Shown in pieces: positions 1 to 9,650 of a stretch of DNA of 64,000 bases. The notes under the pieces were generated by a model. That model worked only from the letters and a program-made list of their open reading frames with translations, made no database searches and was not told the DNA's origin. How positions within the stretch are numbered: position 1 is the first letter of the stretch; every line of letters starts with the position of its first letter. The position numbers were made by a program, and so were the translations under genes. This DNA is from Bacilli bacterium (GTDB lineage: Bacteria > Bacillota_I > Bacilli_A > RF39 > UBA660): contig JAFRQT010000044.1 of assembly GCA_017428485.1 (NCBI GenBank), positions 44,374 to 108,373 of the forward strand, read 5' to 3'.

Positions 1-1
1 A

Positions 2-877
2 CGTGATTTTTCAACTTGGCTAGCAAAAGAAGAAAATATAGAATATTTGAATAACATACTTGGCTTAAATTTAACAGATATAAGAAGAGAAGAACACGTT
101 GGTTCTTTTGAATGTGATATTTTTGCAAAAGATGAAACGAGCGATACAAATGTTATTATTGAAAATCAACTAGAGAATTCTGATCATAACCATTTAGGAA
201 AAATAATTACCTATGCATCTGGCTTAAATGCTAATGTGGTCGTGTGGATAGTTAGAAGAGCAAGAGAAGAACATAGGAGCGCTATTGAATGGTTGAATAA
301 TAATACAAATGATGATATAAATTTCTTTTTAATAGAATTACATGCATATTCAATTGGAAGCTCTGATCCGGCACCAATGTTTGAGGTTATTGAAAAACCA
401 AATGAATTTATCAAGAATCATAAAAATACAAGCATAGGTAATAATGAAAAAATAATGAATAGAGCTAGAACTGAATGTTTAGAATTTTGGACATTGTTTA
501 ATGAGACCCTAGAAAATAGAGGTAAACCATTTAATGTTAGAAAAGCTACGCCTCATCATTGGTATGATGTCGCTATAGGATCAAGTAAAAGTCATATTGC
601 TATTGAATTAGTAAATTCAGATAATTTAATCAGAATTGGATTGTATATGAAAAATGATTATGAATTTTTTGATAAATTATTTGAGAACAAGGAAAACATA
701 GAAAGAGATCTAGGACTAAAGTTGGACTGGGATAGGGAATGCTCAGGATTAGTAAGCCGAATCAAATATAATTTAAAAGGATTAAATTATAATGACCATT
801 CAAATTATGAAGAATTAATAAATTCATCAATAACTATAGCTAATAAAATGCAAAAGACATTTAAAAAGTATTTATAA
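2..877 (+). CDS. DUF4268-family protein, 5' end outside window
   Basis: The frame is open from the first bases, so the true start lies to the left; an internal TTG at 47 is not a convincing start. The visible part reads like the DUF4268 family: an acidic stretch ending in VIIENQLE followed by HLGKIITYASGL, which recalls a PD-(D/E)xK nuclease-like core, then a variable C-terminal half of about 150 residues. Family members are often found in accessory or defence-associated DNA, but a nuclease activity here is inference. It converges with the next gene and shares a terminator with it. Confidence 0.7.
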   Translation, partial: RDFSTWLAKEENIEYLNNILGLNLTDIRREEHVGSFECDIFAKDETSDTNVIIENQLENSDHNHLGKIITYASGLNANVVVWIVRRAREEHRSAIEWLNNNTNDDINFFLIELHAYSIGSSDPAPMFEVIEKPNEFIKNHKNTSIGNNEKIMNRARTECLEFWTLFNETLENRGKPFNVRKATPHHWYDVAIGSSKSHIAIELVNSDNLIRIGLYMKNDYEFFDKLFENKENIERDLGLKLDWDRECSGLVSRIKYNLKGLNYNDHSNYEELINSSITIANKMQKTFKKYL

Positions 878-905
878 AATCACAAGAATTAATCTTGTGA
901 TTTTT
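876..905. terminator. Bidirectional terminator
   Basis: Eleven-base inverted repeat (876-886 with 894-904) around a 7-nt loop, rich in A on the left and T on the right. It sits between two converging genes and can serve both. Confidence 0.8.
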
Positions 906-1137
906 CTGTGAATAAATCTAAATATTTTTTATCAATGCATAGTTTTTTTACTACAAAACTTGTTGGTACTTTGTATGTTGGTACTGAGTATCCCATACTT
1001 TTTAGTTCATCAGTAATTTGATTTTTGATTCTTCTTGCTTGTAGTTTTCCAACTCCAGCAAGCTTTTTAATGTCTTCAGTTGAGCACCATTGTTTTGATA
1101 TTATTTTGAGTATTTCTTCATTTGTAATTTGTTTCAT
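889..1137 (-). CDS. Small putative DNA-binding protein, excisionase-like
   Basis: 82 residues. The N-terminal half (STEDIKKLAGVGKLQARRIK) looks like a helix-turn-helix with a basic recognition helix, and the C-terminal half resembles small phage or conjugative-element DNA-binding proteins. An AAAGG sequence lies upstream of the ATG. I cannot assign a family with confidence. Its place beside a DUF4268 gene and a gene-poor stretch suggests accessory DNA. It could be an excisionase or repressor remnant; neither is shown. Confidence 0.5.
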   Translation of the reverse strand: MKQITNEEILKIISKQWCSTEDIKKLAGVGKLQARRIKNQITDELKSMGYSVPTYKVPTSFVVKKLCIDKKYLDLFTEKSQD

Positions 1138-1424
1138 TATTGGTTTTTCCTTTCTTTTTTTGGGTTCCTTCCGTTGAACACTGATGTTGGTTTAAAGAAT
1201 GTGAAAATTCTCCACCACTCAGTCCACCACTAAATTTGTGGTTTTCTACGGAATATCAGAGCGCATTTTAGCATATAGTAGATTTGCAATTTCCTATAAT
1301 AGCAGAGACTAGCTTAAAAGACACACGACGGAGGGCTTGCCCCTGAAGAGAGCATATGTTTAATTATTTATTCATTTTTATTTCTATTTTTATGTTAAAA
1401 TATTAGTGTAGGGGAAGTGATAGT
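1138..1424. other. Gene-free stretch at the accessory/core boundary
   Basis: About 287 bases with no credible ORF on either strand. It is less AT-rich than the surroundings, with GTGG/CCAC repeats near 1211-1247 and a GC-rich stretch at 1328-1352. The last 40 bases before yggS hold an AT-rich region with TAAAAT (about 1395-1400) that may be its -10 box. It could be the worn end of an integrated element, but no direct repeats or tRNA fragment were found. Confidence 0.35.
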
Positions 1425-2060
1425 ATGAAAGGTATTATTGATGAATTAAAAAGTGAACTTGGTTCTGTTACATTAGTTGCAGTTAGTAAAACTAAAAGTA
1501 ATGAAGATATAATGAAAGTGTATGATTTAGGAGTTAGGGATTTTGGAGAGAATTATGTTCAAGAATTAGTTTCTAAAATGGACACGTTACCTCAAGATAT
1601 TAAATGGCATATGATAGGGCATTTACAAACTAATAAAGTAAAAGAACTTGTTAAAAGAAATATTTATTTAATTGAATCTGTTGATTCTATTAAATTAGCT
1701 AAAGAAATAAATAAAGAAGCAATTAAGAATAATAAAGTAGTTAATATTCTAATAGAAGTTAAAATATCTAATGATATAAATAAAACTGGATGTAGTGTTG
1801 AAGACTTAGATTATTTAATTAATGAAGCAAATAATTTATCTAATATTAAGTTACTTGGTCTTATGTGTATAGCGCCTTTAACTGATGATGAAGATAAAAT
1901 AAGAAGTTCATTTAAGGAAATGAAAAAAATAAAAGATAAATATAAATTAGAATTATTATCTATGGGTATGAGTAGTGATTATAGGGTAGCTATAGAAGAG
2001 GGAAGTAATATAGTTAGAATAGGTACTAAAATATTTGGTGAAAGGAATTATAATAGGTGA
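1425..2060 (+). CDS. yggS: YggS/PLPBP-family pyridoxal phosphate homeostasis protein
   Basis: 211 residues, slightly short for the family (about 220-235). Conserved blocks are all present: VAVSKT with the PLP-binding Lys22, FGENYVQE, WHMIGHLQTNK, LGLMCIAP, and the C-terminal LSMGMSSDYRVAIEEG followed by VRIGTKIFGER. The protein binds PLP without known catalytic activity and buffers cellular vitamin B6 and amino-acid pools. GGGGAAGTGA precedes the ATG. In many Bacillota it starts a cell-division cluster with sepF, which is absent here. Confidence 0.95.
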   Translation: MKGIIDELKSELGSVTLVAVSKTKSNEDIMKVYDLGVRDFGENYVQELVSKMDTLPQDIKWHMIGHLQTNKVKELVKRNIYLIESVDSIKLAKEINKEAIKNNKVVNILIEVKISNDINKTGCSVEDLDYLINEANNLSNIKLLGLMCIAPLTDDEDKIRSSFKEMKKIKDKYKLELLSMGMSSDYRVAIEEGSNIVRIGTKIFGERNYNR

Positions 2061-2075
2061 TTATTATTTGATTTA

Positions 2076-2234
2076 ATGTTTAATGATAATAAAGGTGAAA
2101 ACAAAGATAATAAAACACATGAAGATTGGGAAGAAGAAAAGGAAAAATTAATTAAAGAAGAAAAATATGATGAATATAATTTTGAAGAAGAAGAACTAGA
2201 AGAAGATGATTACTATTATGAGGATGATAAATAA
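2076..2234 (+). CDS. Small, highly acidic protein
   Basis: A 52-codon ORF in the same frame as yggS, 15 nt after its stop. The product is almost all Glu, Asp, Lys, Asn and Tyr, with a run of Glu/Asp in the second half and an acidic tail ending in YYYEDDK. AGGTGA at 2055-2060 overlaps the yggS stop and could serve as a somewhat distant ribosome binding site, implying coupled translation. No family recognised; AT-rich chance coding is possible. Confidence 0.5.
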   Translation: MFNDNKGENKDNKTHEDWEEEKEKLIKEEKYDEYNFEEEELEEDDYYYEDDK

Positions 2235-2303
2235 TATATATAAAAAATTGATTATGGTTTTTTTATTGTGAATTTGCTATAATAATCAGCCGAGGTGGTT
2301 TTG

Positions 2304-3482
2304 ATGAATTTATTATTACCCAATCAAAATGAATTAAAGCCTGTTAAAAATAATAGTTTATTTTATGACTGTGGTTTTAATGAGGATTTTAATAAATTAT
2401 CATTTAAAACTAAATTACAAGTGTTATGCGATATAGTTCGACAGAGTATTTATCCTTGTGGTAAACCTAATCCTGATAATGATTTAACTACAATGACCGG
2501 TAATTGTTATACATCATCATTTATTCTTATGGATTATTTAAAACAATTAGGACTAGGAAAAAATCATAGATGTGTACTTGCTAGAAAAAGATCTTTTGAT
2601 TTAGATGAAGTAACAACTATACATGTAGTATTGCTTGTCGATTACAATGGGCATACTTATCAAGTTGATTCATCACCTTTTCCTGGCTATAAGTATGGTA
2701 GCGTTGATGATATAACTTTTAACAAAATATATGATGAGTATGTTTTAATTGATGAAAATATTAATAGTTTATTAAACAAATTTAGGAAAATAATATGTGA
2801 TGAAAGCTACGTTAATGTTGAAGAATGCATTAAATTATGTGAAGTATTAACTGATTATCCAATATTAAAAGGATATGCAGCTCTTGCTTTGAAGTGTGTT
2901 AAAAGGCGTATAAAAAATGAAAATTGTAAAACTAAAATACAATCCATTATAAATAATATTAAGCCATATAACTCTTTGAATGGTGATATGGCTAATGCTG
3001 TTAGAGAAAGATTAAATTTGGAATATGGAGTCTGGTATAGTGAATTAAATGATTTGATTAGTAGTAAAAGTAATTATAAAAGGCAGTTAGAATTATTAAC
3101 ATGGATTAATCAAGAAAATCGCTGGTATAACAAGTCTAAAGTGCCACAATATAATATAAATGGGCAAAATTATAGGTTGTCTTCTTTTACTCCTAGATTC
3201 ATGCTAGATAATCACCTATTTTGTATTATTAACGATAAAAATAATAATAATGATTGTGTTCTTAGTTACACTTGTGACTACTCTGACAAAACTGGCATTA
3301 TTCCATTTGATTATACTGGCTCTGCTCATGTTGAGTTGTTTGATAGAAAAGTAAAAACTGATGCATTATATACTTCAAGCAATTGCGTTGAAAGTTCATT
3401 ATATTTTCTTAGTGGATTTCCTTATGAAATGGTTATGAATAAATTTATGTATCCTAATCCACGATTAATCAAAAAATCTTGA
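2304..3482 (+). CDS. Transglutaminase/arylamine-acetyltransferase-fold protein
   Basis: 392 residues from the ATG at 2304; GAGGTGG at 2292-2298 favours this over the GTG at 2295. Three spaced motifs look like a papain-fold Cys-His-Asp triad: GNCYTSS (Cys68), TIHVVLLV (His107) and YQVDSSPF (Asp122). The rest, from about residue 150, has no motif I recognise. No signal peptide or membrane segment. It precedes the phosphatase/glycosyltransferase genes by 82 nt and may belong to that cassette, perhaps modifying an amine or peptide substituent; this is inference. Confidence 0.6.
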   Translation: MNLLLPNQNELKPVKNNSLFYDCGFNEDFNKLSFKTKLQVLCDIVRQSIYPCGKPNPDNDLTTMTGNCYTSSFILMDYLKQLGLGKNHRCVLARKRSFDLDEVTTIHVVLLVDYNGHTYQVDSSPFPGYKYGSVDDITFNKIYDEYVLIDENINSLLNKFRKIICDESYVNVEECIKLCEVLTDYPILKGYAALALKCVKRRIKNENCKTKIQSIINNIKPYNSLNGDMANAVRERLNLEYGVWYSELNDLISSKSNYKRQLELLTWINQENRWYNKSKVPQYNINGQNYRLSSFTPRFMLDNHLFCIINDKNNNNDCVLSYTCDYSDKTGIIPFDYTGSAHVELFDRKVKTDALYTSSNCVESSLYFLSGFPYEMVMNKFMYPNPRLIKKS

Positions 3483-3564
3483 CAATTGTTATTTGTTCTA
3501 TTATAATATCTTCAAATATTTTATGAAGTTGTTTTTGCAGTAAAAAAATGATGGAGTTATAGTT

Positions 3565-4269
3565 ATGGAAAAAAATAGTTTTATTATTTTAAGACATGGA
3601 TATGATGATCATAGTTATATTGACGGAAAAAATGACACCCCACTTATCTCTCGTGGAATAAAAGAATCCACTGCTGCTGCGGCAAAATTAGCTAGTTTAG
3701 TTGCGGTTAGAGATACGATCATTAGATATTCAACAAAACAAAGAGCTCATCAAACAGCAGAAATGATTAAACACGCTTTAGAAGAAAAAAGTATTAATTG
3801 TAAATGTATAGAAGACTTTGGATTAACAGAATTATTCCAAGGGGTTTTTAATTTCAACGGTTTAACTCATGAAGAAAGAGGTCAATTCTTACATAATTGT
3901 TGGGTAGATTTTGAAAAATGTAGAGCAGAGGGGAATATTTACCATCGATTTGGTCAAAATCAAGATAGAAGTGTAATTTTAGAACTTGGCGAAAATCATG
4001 CTGAATGGTCAGTTAGAATTGCCCAAGGTTTTTTGCATATAATAAATGATCTTGAAAATAATAAGCAGTCTATCAATGTTACTCATAGAGGAGCAACTTT
4101 CGAAATAGATAGATTAGTTCAACTGGCTAATGGACAAATACCAATGAGAGAAGTGGAACAATATGAGGCAGTATGGATGCCATATTGCCAAGATTACTCA
4201 TTCCATATAGATAATTTAGATAAAGCAAAAAGTTTAGTATACAAATATATTGATTCAAGGAGTAAATAA
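3565..4269 (+). CDS. Histidine phosphatase superfamily protein
   Basis: 234 residues. ILRHGYDD near the N-terminus carries the phospho-accepting His of the RHG motif; STKQRAHQTAEM supplies the phosphate-binding Arg, and NVTHRGAT the second His. These make an intact phosphoglycerate-mutase-like active site. The stop overlaps the next ATG by one base (TAATG), so it is translated together with the glycosyltransferase that follows. The substrate is unknown; a phospho-sugar is suggested by the neighbours. A second histidine phosphatase domain occurs two genes later. Confidence 0.85.
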   Translation: MEKNSFIILRHGYDDHSYIDGKNDTPLISRGIKESTAAAAKLASLVAVRDTIIRYSTKQRAHQTAEMIKHALEEKSINCKCIEDFGLTELFQGVFNFNGLTHEERGQFLHNCWVDFEKCRAEGNIYHRFGQNQDRSVILELGENHAEWSVRIAQGFLHIINDLENNKQSINVTHRGATFEIDRLVQLANGQIPMREVEQYEAVWMPYCQDYSFHIDNLDKAKSLVYKYIDSRSK

Positions 4270-5360
4270 TGAAAATTATTATTAATCAGCCTAGGGCGTC
4301 ATATTTTGTTGGTGGAGCTGAAATGATCTCATTTGATCACGCTATTAATATGTTAAAATTGAATAATGAAGTTTATTTCTTTACCATTGATCCTAAAAGC
4401 ATAGGATTAAAATATTCTATTCAATTTGAAAAATTTTATAGAAATTATAGTGATCAAATACATATCATACAAATTAATCAAGACTCTAGAGTCAAATACA
4501 TTTATGATATTGAACCTGGTGAAGATAGATGTAGATGGAATGTTGAATCAATGTTTTATAATCAAAAATTATATGATTACTTAAATGATCATAATGATAA
4601 ATATGATGTAATATTCTCTTATTATAATTTAGATTCTGTATTCATTCCAAGAAATAAAATTGGTAAAAATGTATTATATTTATGTGGAATACCTAGAAGC
4701 CAAAATGATTTTCAAGGTAGTTTTTTATATGCATATGATAAAATAATAGCAATTTCTAAAGAAGTTAAAGAATCATGGAAGAAATATGCTAAAAATGGAA
4801 TAGATGTTATTTCTACCGGAGTAGATTGCGATAGGTTTTCTTTAAAAGAGTATAAAGATAGTAGTACTATTAATTTATTATTTGTTGGTAGATTAATAAG
4901 TAGAAAAAATATAGACATGATTATCAAATCATATAAAAAGTTGTATAATAAATATGATATTAAACTAACTATAGTTGGCGATGGACCTGATAGAAAAAGA
5001 TTGGAGCGAATTTTTGATAAGTGTATATTCACTGGTGTGGTTGCTAATACTGAAGATTATTATAAAAATGCAGATATTTTTGTTACTCCATCTAAATTTG
5101 GAGAAGGACTTCAGGGAACTATTTTAGAAGCAATGAGCTGTGGTTTAACTATAGTTGCTACTAACACTAAAATTAATAATAGGCTTCTTTCTAATAACAG
5201 GGGATTTTTATGTGAGCCAGAAGTTAATTCAATAGTGGAAGCAATTAAAAATGCAATTAATGCAAACAGAAAGTCAATCGCTTCTAAAAATCATAAATAT
5301 GTTGTTGATAAGTATAGTTGGTTAATTAAAACAAAAGAGTTATTGGAGGTTTTAAAATGA
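4269..5360 (+). CDS. GT4-type (GT-B fold) glycosyltransferase
   Basis: 363 residues. The C-terminal half has the classic GT4 pattern: LLFVGRLISRKN near residue 200, IVGDGPDRKRL, then ADIFVTPSKFGEGLQGTI with the EX7E motif running into LEAMSCG. The N-terminal half has a glycine-rich acceptor-side region (YFVGGAEMI). Members use a nucleotide-sugar donor to extend glycans at the cytoplasmic face. It overlaps the previous gene by one base and the next by four (ATGA). Confidence 0.9.
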   Translation: MKIIINQPRASYFVGGAEMISFDHAINMLKLNNEVYFFTIDPKSIGLKYSIQFEKFYRNYSDQIHIIQINQDSRVKYIYDIEPGEDRCRWNVESMFYNQKLYDYLNDHNDKYDVIFSYYNLDSVFIPRNKIGKNVLYLCGIPRSQNDFQGSFLYAYDKIIAISKEVKESWKKYAKNGIDVISTGVDCDRFSLKEYKDSSTINLLFVGRLISRKNIDMIIKSYKKLYNKYDIKLTIVGDGPDRKRLERIFDKCIFTGVVANTEDYYKNADIFVTPSKFGEGLQGTILEAMSCGLTIVATNTKINNRLLSNNRGFLCEPEVNSIVEAIKNAINANRKSIASKNHKYVVDKYSWLIKTKELLEVLK

Positions 5361-6937
5361 ATTTAATATTTTTAAGACATGGAGAAGCTACAGATAATGT
5401 AAAAGAAATTATTTCTGATAGAGAAATATATTTCTCAGTATTAACAGAAGCAGGAATTGAAACAGTAAAAGAATCTATTAAGGGTTTACCAGATAAAATA
5501 GATAAGATGTATGTTTCACCATTTCCAAGGACAATACAGACAGCTAATTTAGTTTATAAACATTATCCTAAATGTGAAGTAATTATTGAAAATAGATTAC
5601 ATGAGATATATCATGGAAAATACACTGGGCTTAAAAATAATGAAGATTTAGATAATATTAGGATACGACAAATTGGAGGAGACTATTTCGTTAGATTTGG
5701 GCAATATGGTGAAAATAAATATGAAATAGAGGAAAGATTAAGTAATTTTTTAGTTGATGTATATAACAATAATATGTCTTATAGTACTGTTTTAATAGTA
5801 TCACATGGATCAATCACTTCATATATGAAGAGACTTCTTAGTATAAAGTCTCCCCATATTCAAACTGGTAAAATGGAGAGGTTTGATGATGTGGATTTTT
5901 CTCATTTATTTAAATACATTAGAAAACTAAAAAGTATTAAAAACAAATGTATTAAAGATAGAATTAATATTATTAATAATCTTAGTATATGTGATATTAC
6001 TAAAAAGAATTTAATTAAACTTTGTAAAAAAGAATTTAATTGTATTGAATTTCCAGATGATTATTTTAATTCATTAATTGATGGGTTTGCTACTAACAAT
6101 TTAAAGCAAATAAGTGATGGTCATTTTGATAATGGAACTATATTAATATGTTTTTACAATAATAGTTCAAATCTTATCGATTTGTTTATGAATCATTATA
6201 TTAGTCTTGGTATTAAAAATTATGTATTAATTGATAATAATTCAACAGATAATTCAACTGAGTTATATAAAAAGTATTCCAAGAAAGCTAATATATCTTT
6301 TTGGAAAATTACTGATAAATTTAACTGTAATAGTATGAGCGGATGGAAACAAAGAATAATGGATTATTATGGGATTAATCGTGGATATATTACTGTTGAT
6401 GCGGATGAATTATTAATATATAAAGATTATAAAACAATTAAGTTTGATGAATTTGTTAAAAAGCAAAAGGCTAAATGTTTGAAAACAATGATGTTGGATG
6501 TATATAGCAAAGAAGGTTTATATAAGGGGACTCTTGAAGATTATAAATATGTAGATAAAGGTACATATAAAGTTAGTGAGAGAAAACCATATGGTGTTCG
6601 TTTTTATGGTGGACCAAGAAGTAGAATGTTTGGAATAAATCCTAGTTTACAAAAAATACCATATATGTTTTATACAGGAAAAGAAACATATGTTAATGAT
6701 CATTATTATTATCCATTTGATGTTAATAATAAAGCATTATTTTGTACATATTTGTTACATTATAAATTTTTACCCGAAGATAAAGAAAAGTATGAATTGT
6801 TTGTAAAAGATGAAAGACATTGGAATAATTCAAGTGAATATAAAGCATATAACAAAGTGTCAAAAAATGATAAAAATGCAACTTTTTATGATGAAAATAT
6901 TTCAATAAGACTCGAGGATATAGATTATAAGTTTTAG
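5357..6937 (+). CDS. Fusion of histidine phosphatase and GT2-like glycosyltransferase
   Basis: 526 residues. Residues 1 to about 190 are a second histidine phosphatase: LIFLRHGEATDN, YVSPFPRTIQTAN, ENRLHEIYHGKYTG and IVSHGSITSYM provide all catalytic positions. After a Lys/Asn-rich linker, residues from about 255 form a GT2-type domain of the Glyco_tranf_2_4 kind: ILICFYNN, YVLIDNNSTDNST and a DADELLIY donor-site motif. The frame is continuous, with no stop or frameshift at the junction. Start overlaps the GT4 stop by ATGA. Joining the two activities suggests one pathway; the product is unknown. Confidence 0.85.
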   Translation: MNLIFLRHGEATDNVKEIISDREIYFSVLTEAGIETVKESIKGLPDKIDKMYVSPFPRTIQTANLVYKHYPKCEVIIENRLHEIYHGKYTGLKNNEDLDNIRIRQIGGDYFVRFGQYGENKYEIEERLSNFLVDVYNNNMSYSTVLIVSHGSITSYMKRLLSIKSPHIQTGKMERFDDVDFSHLFKYIRKLKSIKNKCIKDRINIINNLSICDITKKNLIKLCKKEFNCIEFPDDYFNSLIDGFATNNLKQISDGHFDNGTILICFYNNSSNLIDLFMNHYISLGIKNYVLIDNNSTDNSTELYKKYSKKANISFWKITDKFNCNSMSGWKQRIMDYYGINRGYITVDADELLIYKDYKTIKFDEFVKKQKAKCLKTMMLDVYSKEGLYKGTLEDYKYVDKGTYKVSERKPYGVRFYGGPRSRMFGINPSLQKIPYMFYTGKETYVNDHYYYPFDVNNKALFCTYLLHYKFLPEDKEKYELFVKDERHWNNSSEYKAYNKVSKNDKNATFYDENISIRLEDIDYKF

Positions 6938-6954
6938 AAAAATGGAGGTATTAA

Positions 6955-8445
6955 ATGAAACATCTGATATTAAATGGTAAAAACAAAGTCAAAAGTATTG
7001 TTAGTTATTTAATTACACGCGAATCCTTACCTAAAATTCAAAGAAGACTTAATATTTATCCTTTAGATGATTCTTTTCAAATTGAAATAATAGATAATAT
7101 TATTAAATATAGAAAAGAAGGCAGAACTAAGCAAATATATATAAAAAATAAAAATATTAAGACATTTCTAAAAATGTTAGATGATAATCAAGATTATTAC
7201 ATTAACGATATAACAATATTATTATTTAAGAGTGTATCAGTGCTATTTAATACATTCCATGGTACGATTATTTCTACTGATAATGATGAATTATGTAAAG
7301 AATTAGAAGAAAAATTTGATCTTGTACATTATGATAATATTAATGAACATAAAGTTAATATTAAAAGAACAAAAGAGAAATTATTTGATGAGATTGGTAA
7401 CTTAAATGGTAAAATTAAACAATATGGTTTAAAAACAGGATTAGATTTACGTTCTGTTAGTAATTCAATTAAAATAAGATTATCTAATATGTCTAATGAT
7501 TACTCGTATTTAGAGGAATACTATAAGTTTATTACAAATTATGATTTATTAACATATAAACCTTTTAATAAGAAAAAATATTCTATAGATAATATGAGTA
7601 TTATAATTCCTGTATATAATCAAGACGTATCATACACATTGTTATCAATACAAGGACAAGATTTAACTAAAGAAGAGAAATCTAAATTACAAGTTATTAT
7701 AGTTAATGATGGATCAAAAAATGATGTAAATGCAGATATTGAAAAAGTAAGAAATAAATTGGATTATGAATTAGAAATAGTATCATTTGGACAAAATATG
7801 GGACTTTCTAACGCTAGAAATGTTGGATATGCAATTAGTAAGTATGATAAGATACTATTTATGGATTCCGATATTGTTCTTAGTAAAGATTATATATACG
7901 ATATGAATATCAGAATGCAAATAGTTCCTAATGCTATATTTACTTGTATGAGAAAAAACATTGAAAACACATCAGATATTCTTATTGAAAAAAATTTACT
8001 TAAAGGAATTCCCACATGTTCTGATTTTGATGATAGTAGGGTAATTACTAAAGGAAAAGAATATCATATTGGATGCGATAGTTCTTATATTGGTGAAGAA
8101 ATATCAGTTTTAGATGATACTGATTATTTTAAAGAATTAAGTTTTGGCTCACAAGTTGAAATATATAATATTTCTACTGTAGTTGCAGGACATAATATGG
8201 CTGTTAATAAAAACCTTATTAAAAGTGAAAAACCATTCAATCCTAGATTTAAAGGTTGGGGGATGGAAGATGCATATTTTTCAGCTAAATTGATAGCTGA
8301 TGGGTGTTATGTAATACCTGTTTTATCTTCTTGTGTATATCACATTAATCATCCTCCTAGAAGCGGAAGCAATAAACAGAAAAATAAGGAAGCATTAGCA
8401 AATTATCAACTATATAATGAACTTTTGAACCAAGTTTGGGAATAA
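6955..8445 (+). CDS. GT2 family glycosyltransferase with N-terminal extension
   Basis: 496 residues. A GT-A domain starts near residue 213 with MSIIIPVYNQD, then QVIIVNDGSKND, LSNARNVGYA and a FMDSDIVLS metal-binding DxD. FKGWGMEDAYFSAKL near the C-terminus is typical of the Glyco_transf_7C galactosyl/GalNAc-transferase region. The first 210 residues are an unrecognised extension. GGAGG precedes the ATG by 8 nt, and the gene follows the fusion gene by 17 nt, ending the core run at a hairpin terminator. Confidence 0.88.
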   Translation: MKHLILNGKNKVKSIVSYLITRESLPKIQRRLNIYPLDDSFQIEIIDNIIKYRKEGRTKQIYIKNKNIKTFLKMLDDNQDYYINDITILLFKSVSVLFNTFHGTIISTDNDELCKELEEKFDLVHYDNINEHKVNIKRTKEKLFDEIGNLNGKIKQYGLKTGLDLRSVSNSIKIRLSNMSNDYSYLEEYYKFITNYDLLTYKPFNKKKYSIDNMSIIIPVYNQDVSYTLLSIQGQDLTKEEKSKLQVIIVNDGSKNDVNADIEKVRNKLDYELEIVSFGQNMGLSNARNVGYAISKYDKILFMDSDIVLSKDYIYDMNIRMQIVPNAIFTCMRKNIENTSDILIEKNLLKGIPTCSDFDDSRVITKGKEYHIGCDSSYIGEEISVLDDTDYFKELSFGSQVEIYNISTVVAGHNMAVNKNLIKSEKPFNPRFKGWGMEDAYFSAKLIADGCYVIPVLSSCVYHINHPPRSGSNKQKNKEALANYQLYNELLNQVWE

Positions 8446-8470
8446 AAGATGATTTGTATGCATCTTTTAT
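8444..8470 (+). terminator. Terminator after the GT2 gene
   Basis: Inverted repeat 8444-8451 with 8461-8468 followed by a T-rich run. It separates the glycosyltransferase run from the phosphodiesterase-like gene, though read-through is possible because the next gene has no strong promoter. Confidence 0.6.
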
Positions 8471-8519
8471 TTTAAAATAAATGAAAAAGAATATTTTAAT
8501 AATATAAAGGAGTAAAAAA

Positions 8520-9629
8520 ATGCTAGTAAGAAACAATTATAATGAATGCATAACTAATTTTGCTTGTTCAATAAGAAAATTTTTTGGATTGGATTATAAA
8601 CATAATACATTAGAATATGTTGATAAAATATTGAAAGATTATAATCCTAAAAATGTAGTTACTATTTTGTGTGATGGAATGGGTTATAATATAATGAATA
8701 GAATGTTAGAAAAGGACTCATTTCTAATTAAGAATAGAATAAAAGCGATTACAACTGTATTTCCTGCAACTACCGTGGCAGCTACAACAGCAGTAATGAC
8801 TGGTCTTAACCCTGTTGAAAGTGGAATGCTAGGCTGGGATATGTATTATAAAGATATTGATAAAATAATTAGTGTAATTAATAATACTGAGAAAGGCGAT
8901 CCTTCTCGAACTCCATTACAAGAGGCAAAAGAGTTTAATGATAAATACATGATTAGAAAATCAATCAGTGAAGAAATTAATGAGAAAACGAATTTTAAAG
9001 GGTATAATTTACTTCCTTTTGGTAAAGATAAATATTTAACTTTGGACGAAATGTTTAATAACATAGAGTATTTGTGTGCTCTTGATGGCAAAAAGTATAT
9101 ATATGCTTATGATAGAGATCCTGATCACATGATGCATGAAATTGGTTCTGATAAAGAAGAGATAAAAGAGATTGTTAATGATTTAAATAATAGGATAGAA
9201 GAGTTAAGCAAAAAATTGAAGGATACAATTATATTTGTATTGGCAGACCATGGGCATTTAAATGTAGAAAATATATTTTTAAAGGATTATCCAGATGTAG
9301 AAGAGTGTTTGCTTAGAAACACATCACTTGAGCCACGAGCTGTAAATTTTTTTATCAAACCCAGAATGAAAAAACAATTTGAACGACTATTTAATAAATA
9401 TTTTAGTCATGATTTTGATTTGTATAGAATGAAAGATGTTATTGATTCTAAACTTTTTGGTGATGGAGAAGAAAATAAAATATATAGAGAGTCTTTAGGA
9501 GACTTCTTAGCAATCGGAAAGTCTAACAAAACAATTCTTTGCGATGGAAGTATACCATTTGTTTCTCAACACGCTGGATATACAGATGATGAAATATTTA
9601 TTCCATTAATTGTTATTAAAACTAAGTAA
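8520..9629 (+). CDS. Alkaline phosphatase superfamily phosphodiesterase/pyrophosphatase (NPP-like)
   Basis: 369 residues. Motifs of type I phosphodiesterase/nucleotide pyrophosphatases: TILCDGMGYN (metal Asp52), the nucleophile region FPATTVAATTAVMTG (Thr84/85), YDRDPDHMMHEIGSD, VLADHGH and QHAGYTDDEIFIPL with the last metal ligands. No signal peptide, so it acts in the cytoplasm, where members hydrolyse nucleotide-sugars or other phosphodiesters. GGAG lies before the ATG. It follows the glycosyltransferases and may release or recycle their donor products. Confidence 0.85.
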   Translation: MLVRNNYNECITNFACSIRKFFGLDYKHNTLEYVDKILKDYNPKNVVTILCDGMGYNIMNRMLEKDSFLIKNRIKAITTVFPATTVAATTAVMTGLNPVESGMLGWDMYYKDIDKIISVINNTEKGDPSRTPLQEAKEFNDKYMIRKSISEEINEKTNFKGYNLLPFGKDKYLTLDEMFNNIEYLCALDGKKYIYAYDRDPDHMMHEIGSDKEEIKEIVNDLNNRIEELSKKLKDTIIFVLADHGHLNVENIFLKDYPDVEECLLRNTSLEPRAVNFFIKPRMKKQFERLFNKYFSHDFDLYRMKDVIDSKLFGDGEENKIYRESLGDFLAIGKSNKTILCDGSIPFVSQHAGYTDDEIFIPLIVIKTK

Positions 9630-9650
9630 AGAATATATACTGGAGACATT

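Noticed and set aside
1300..1400. Possible tRNA fragment or attachment site
   Set aside because: No cloverleaf or repeat partner in the window could be found.
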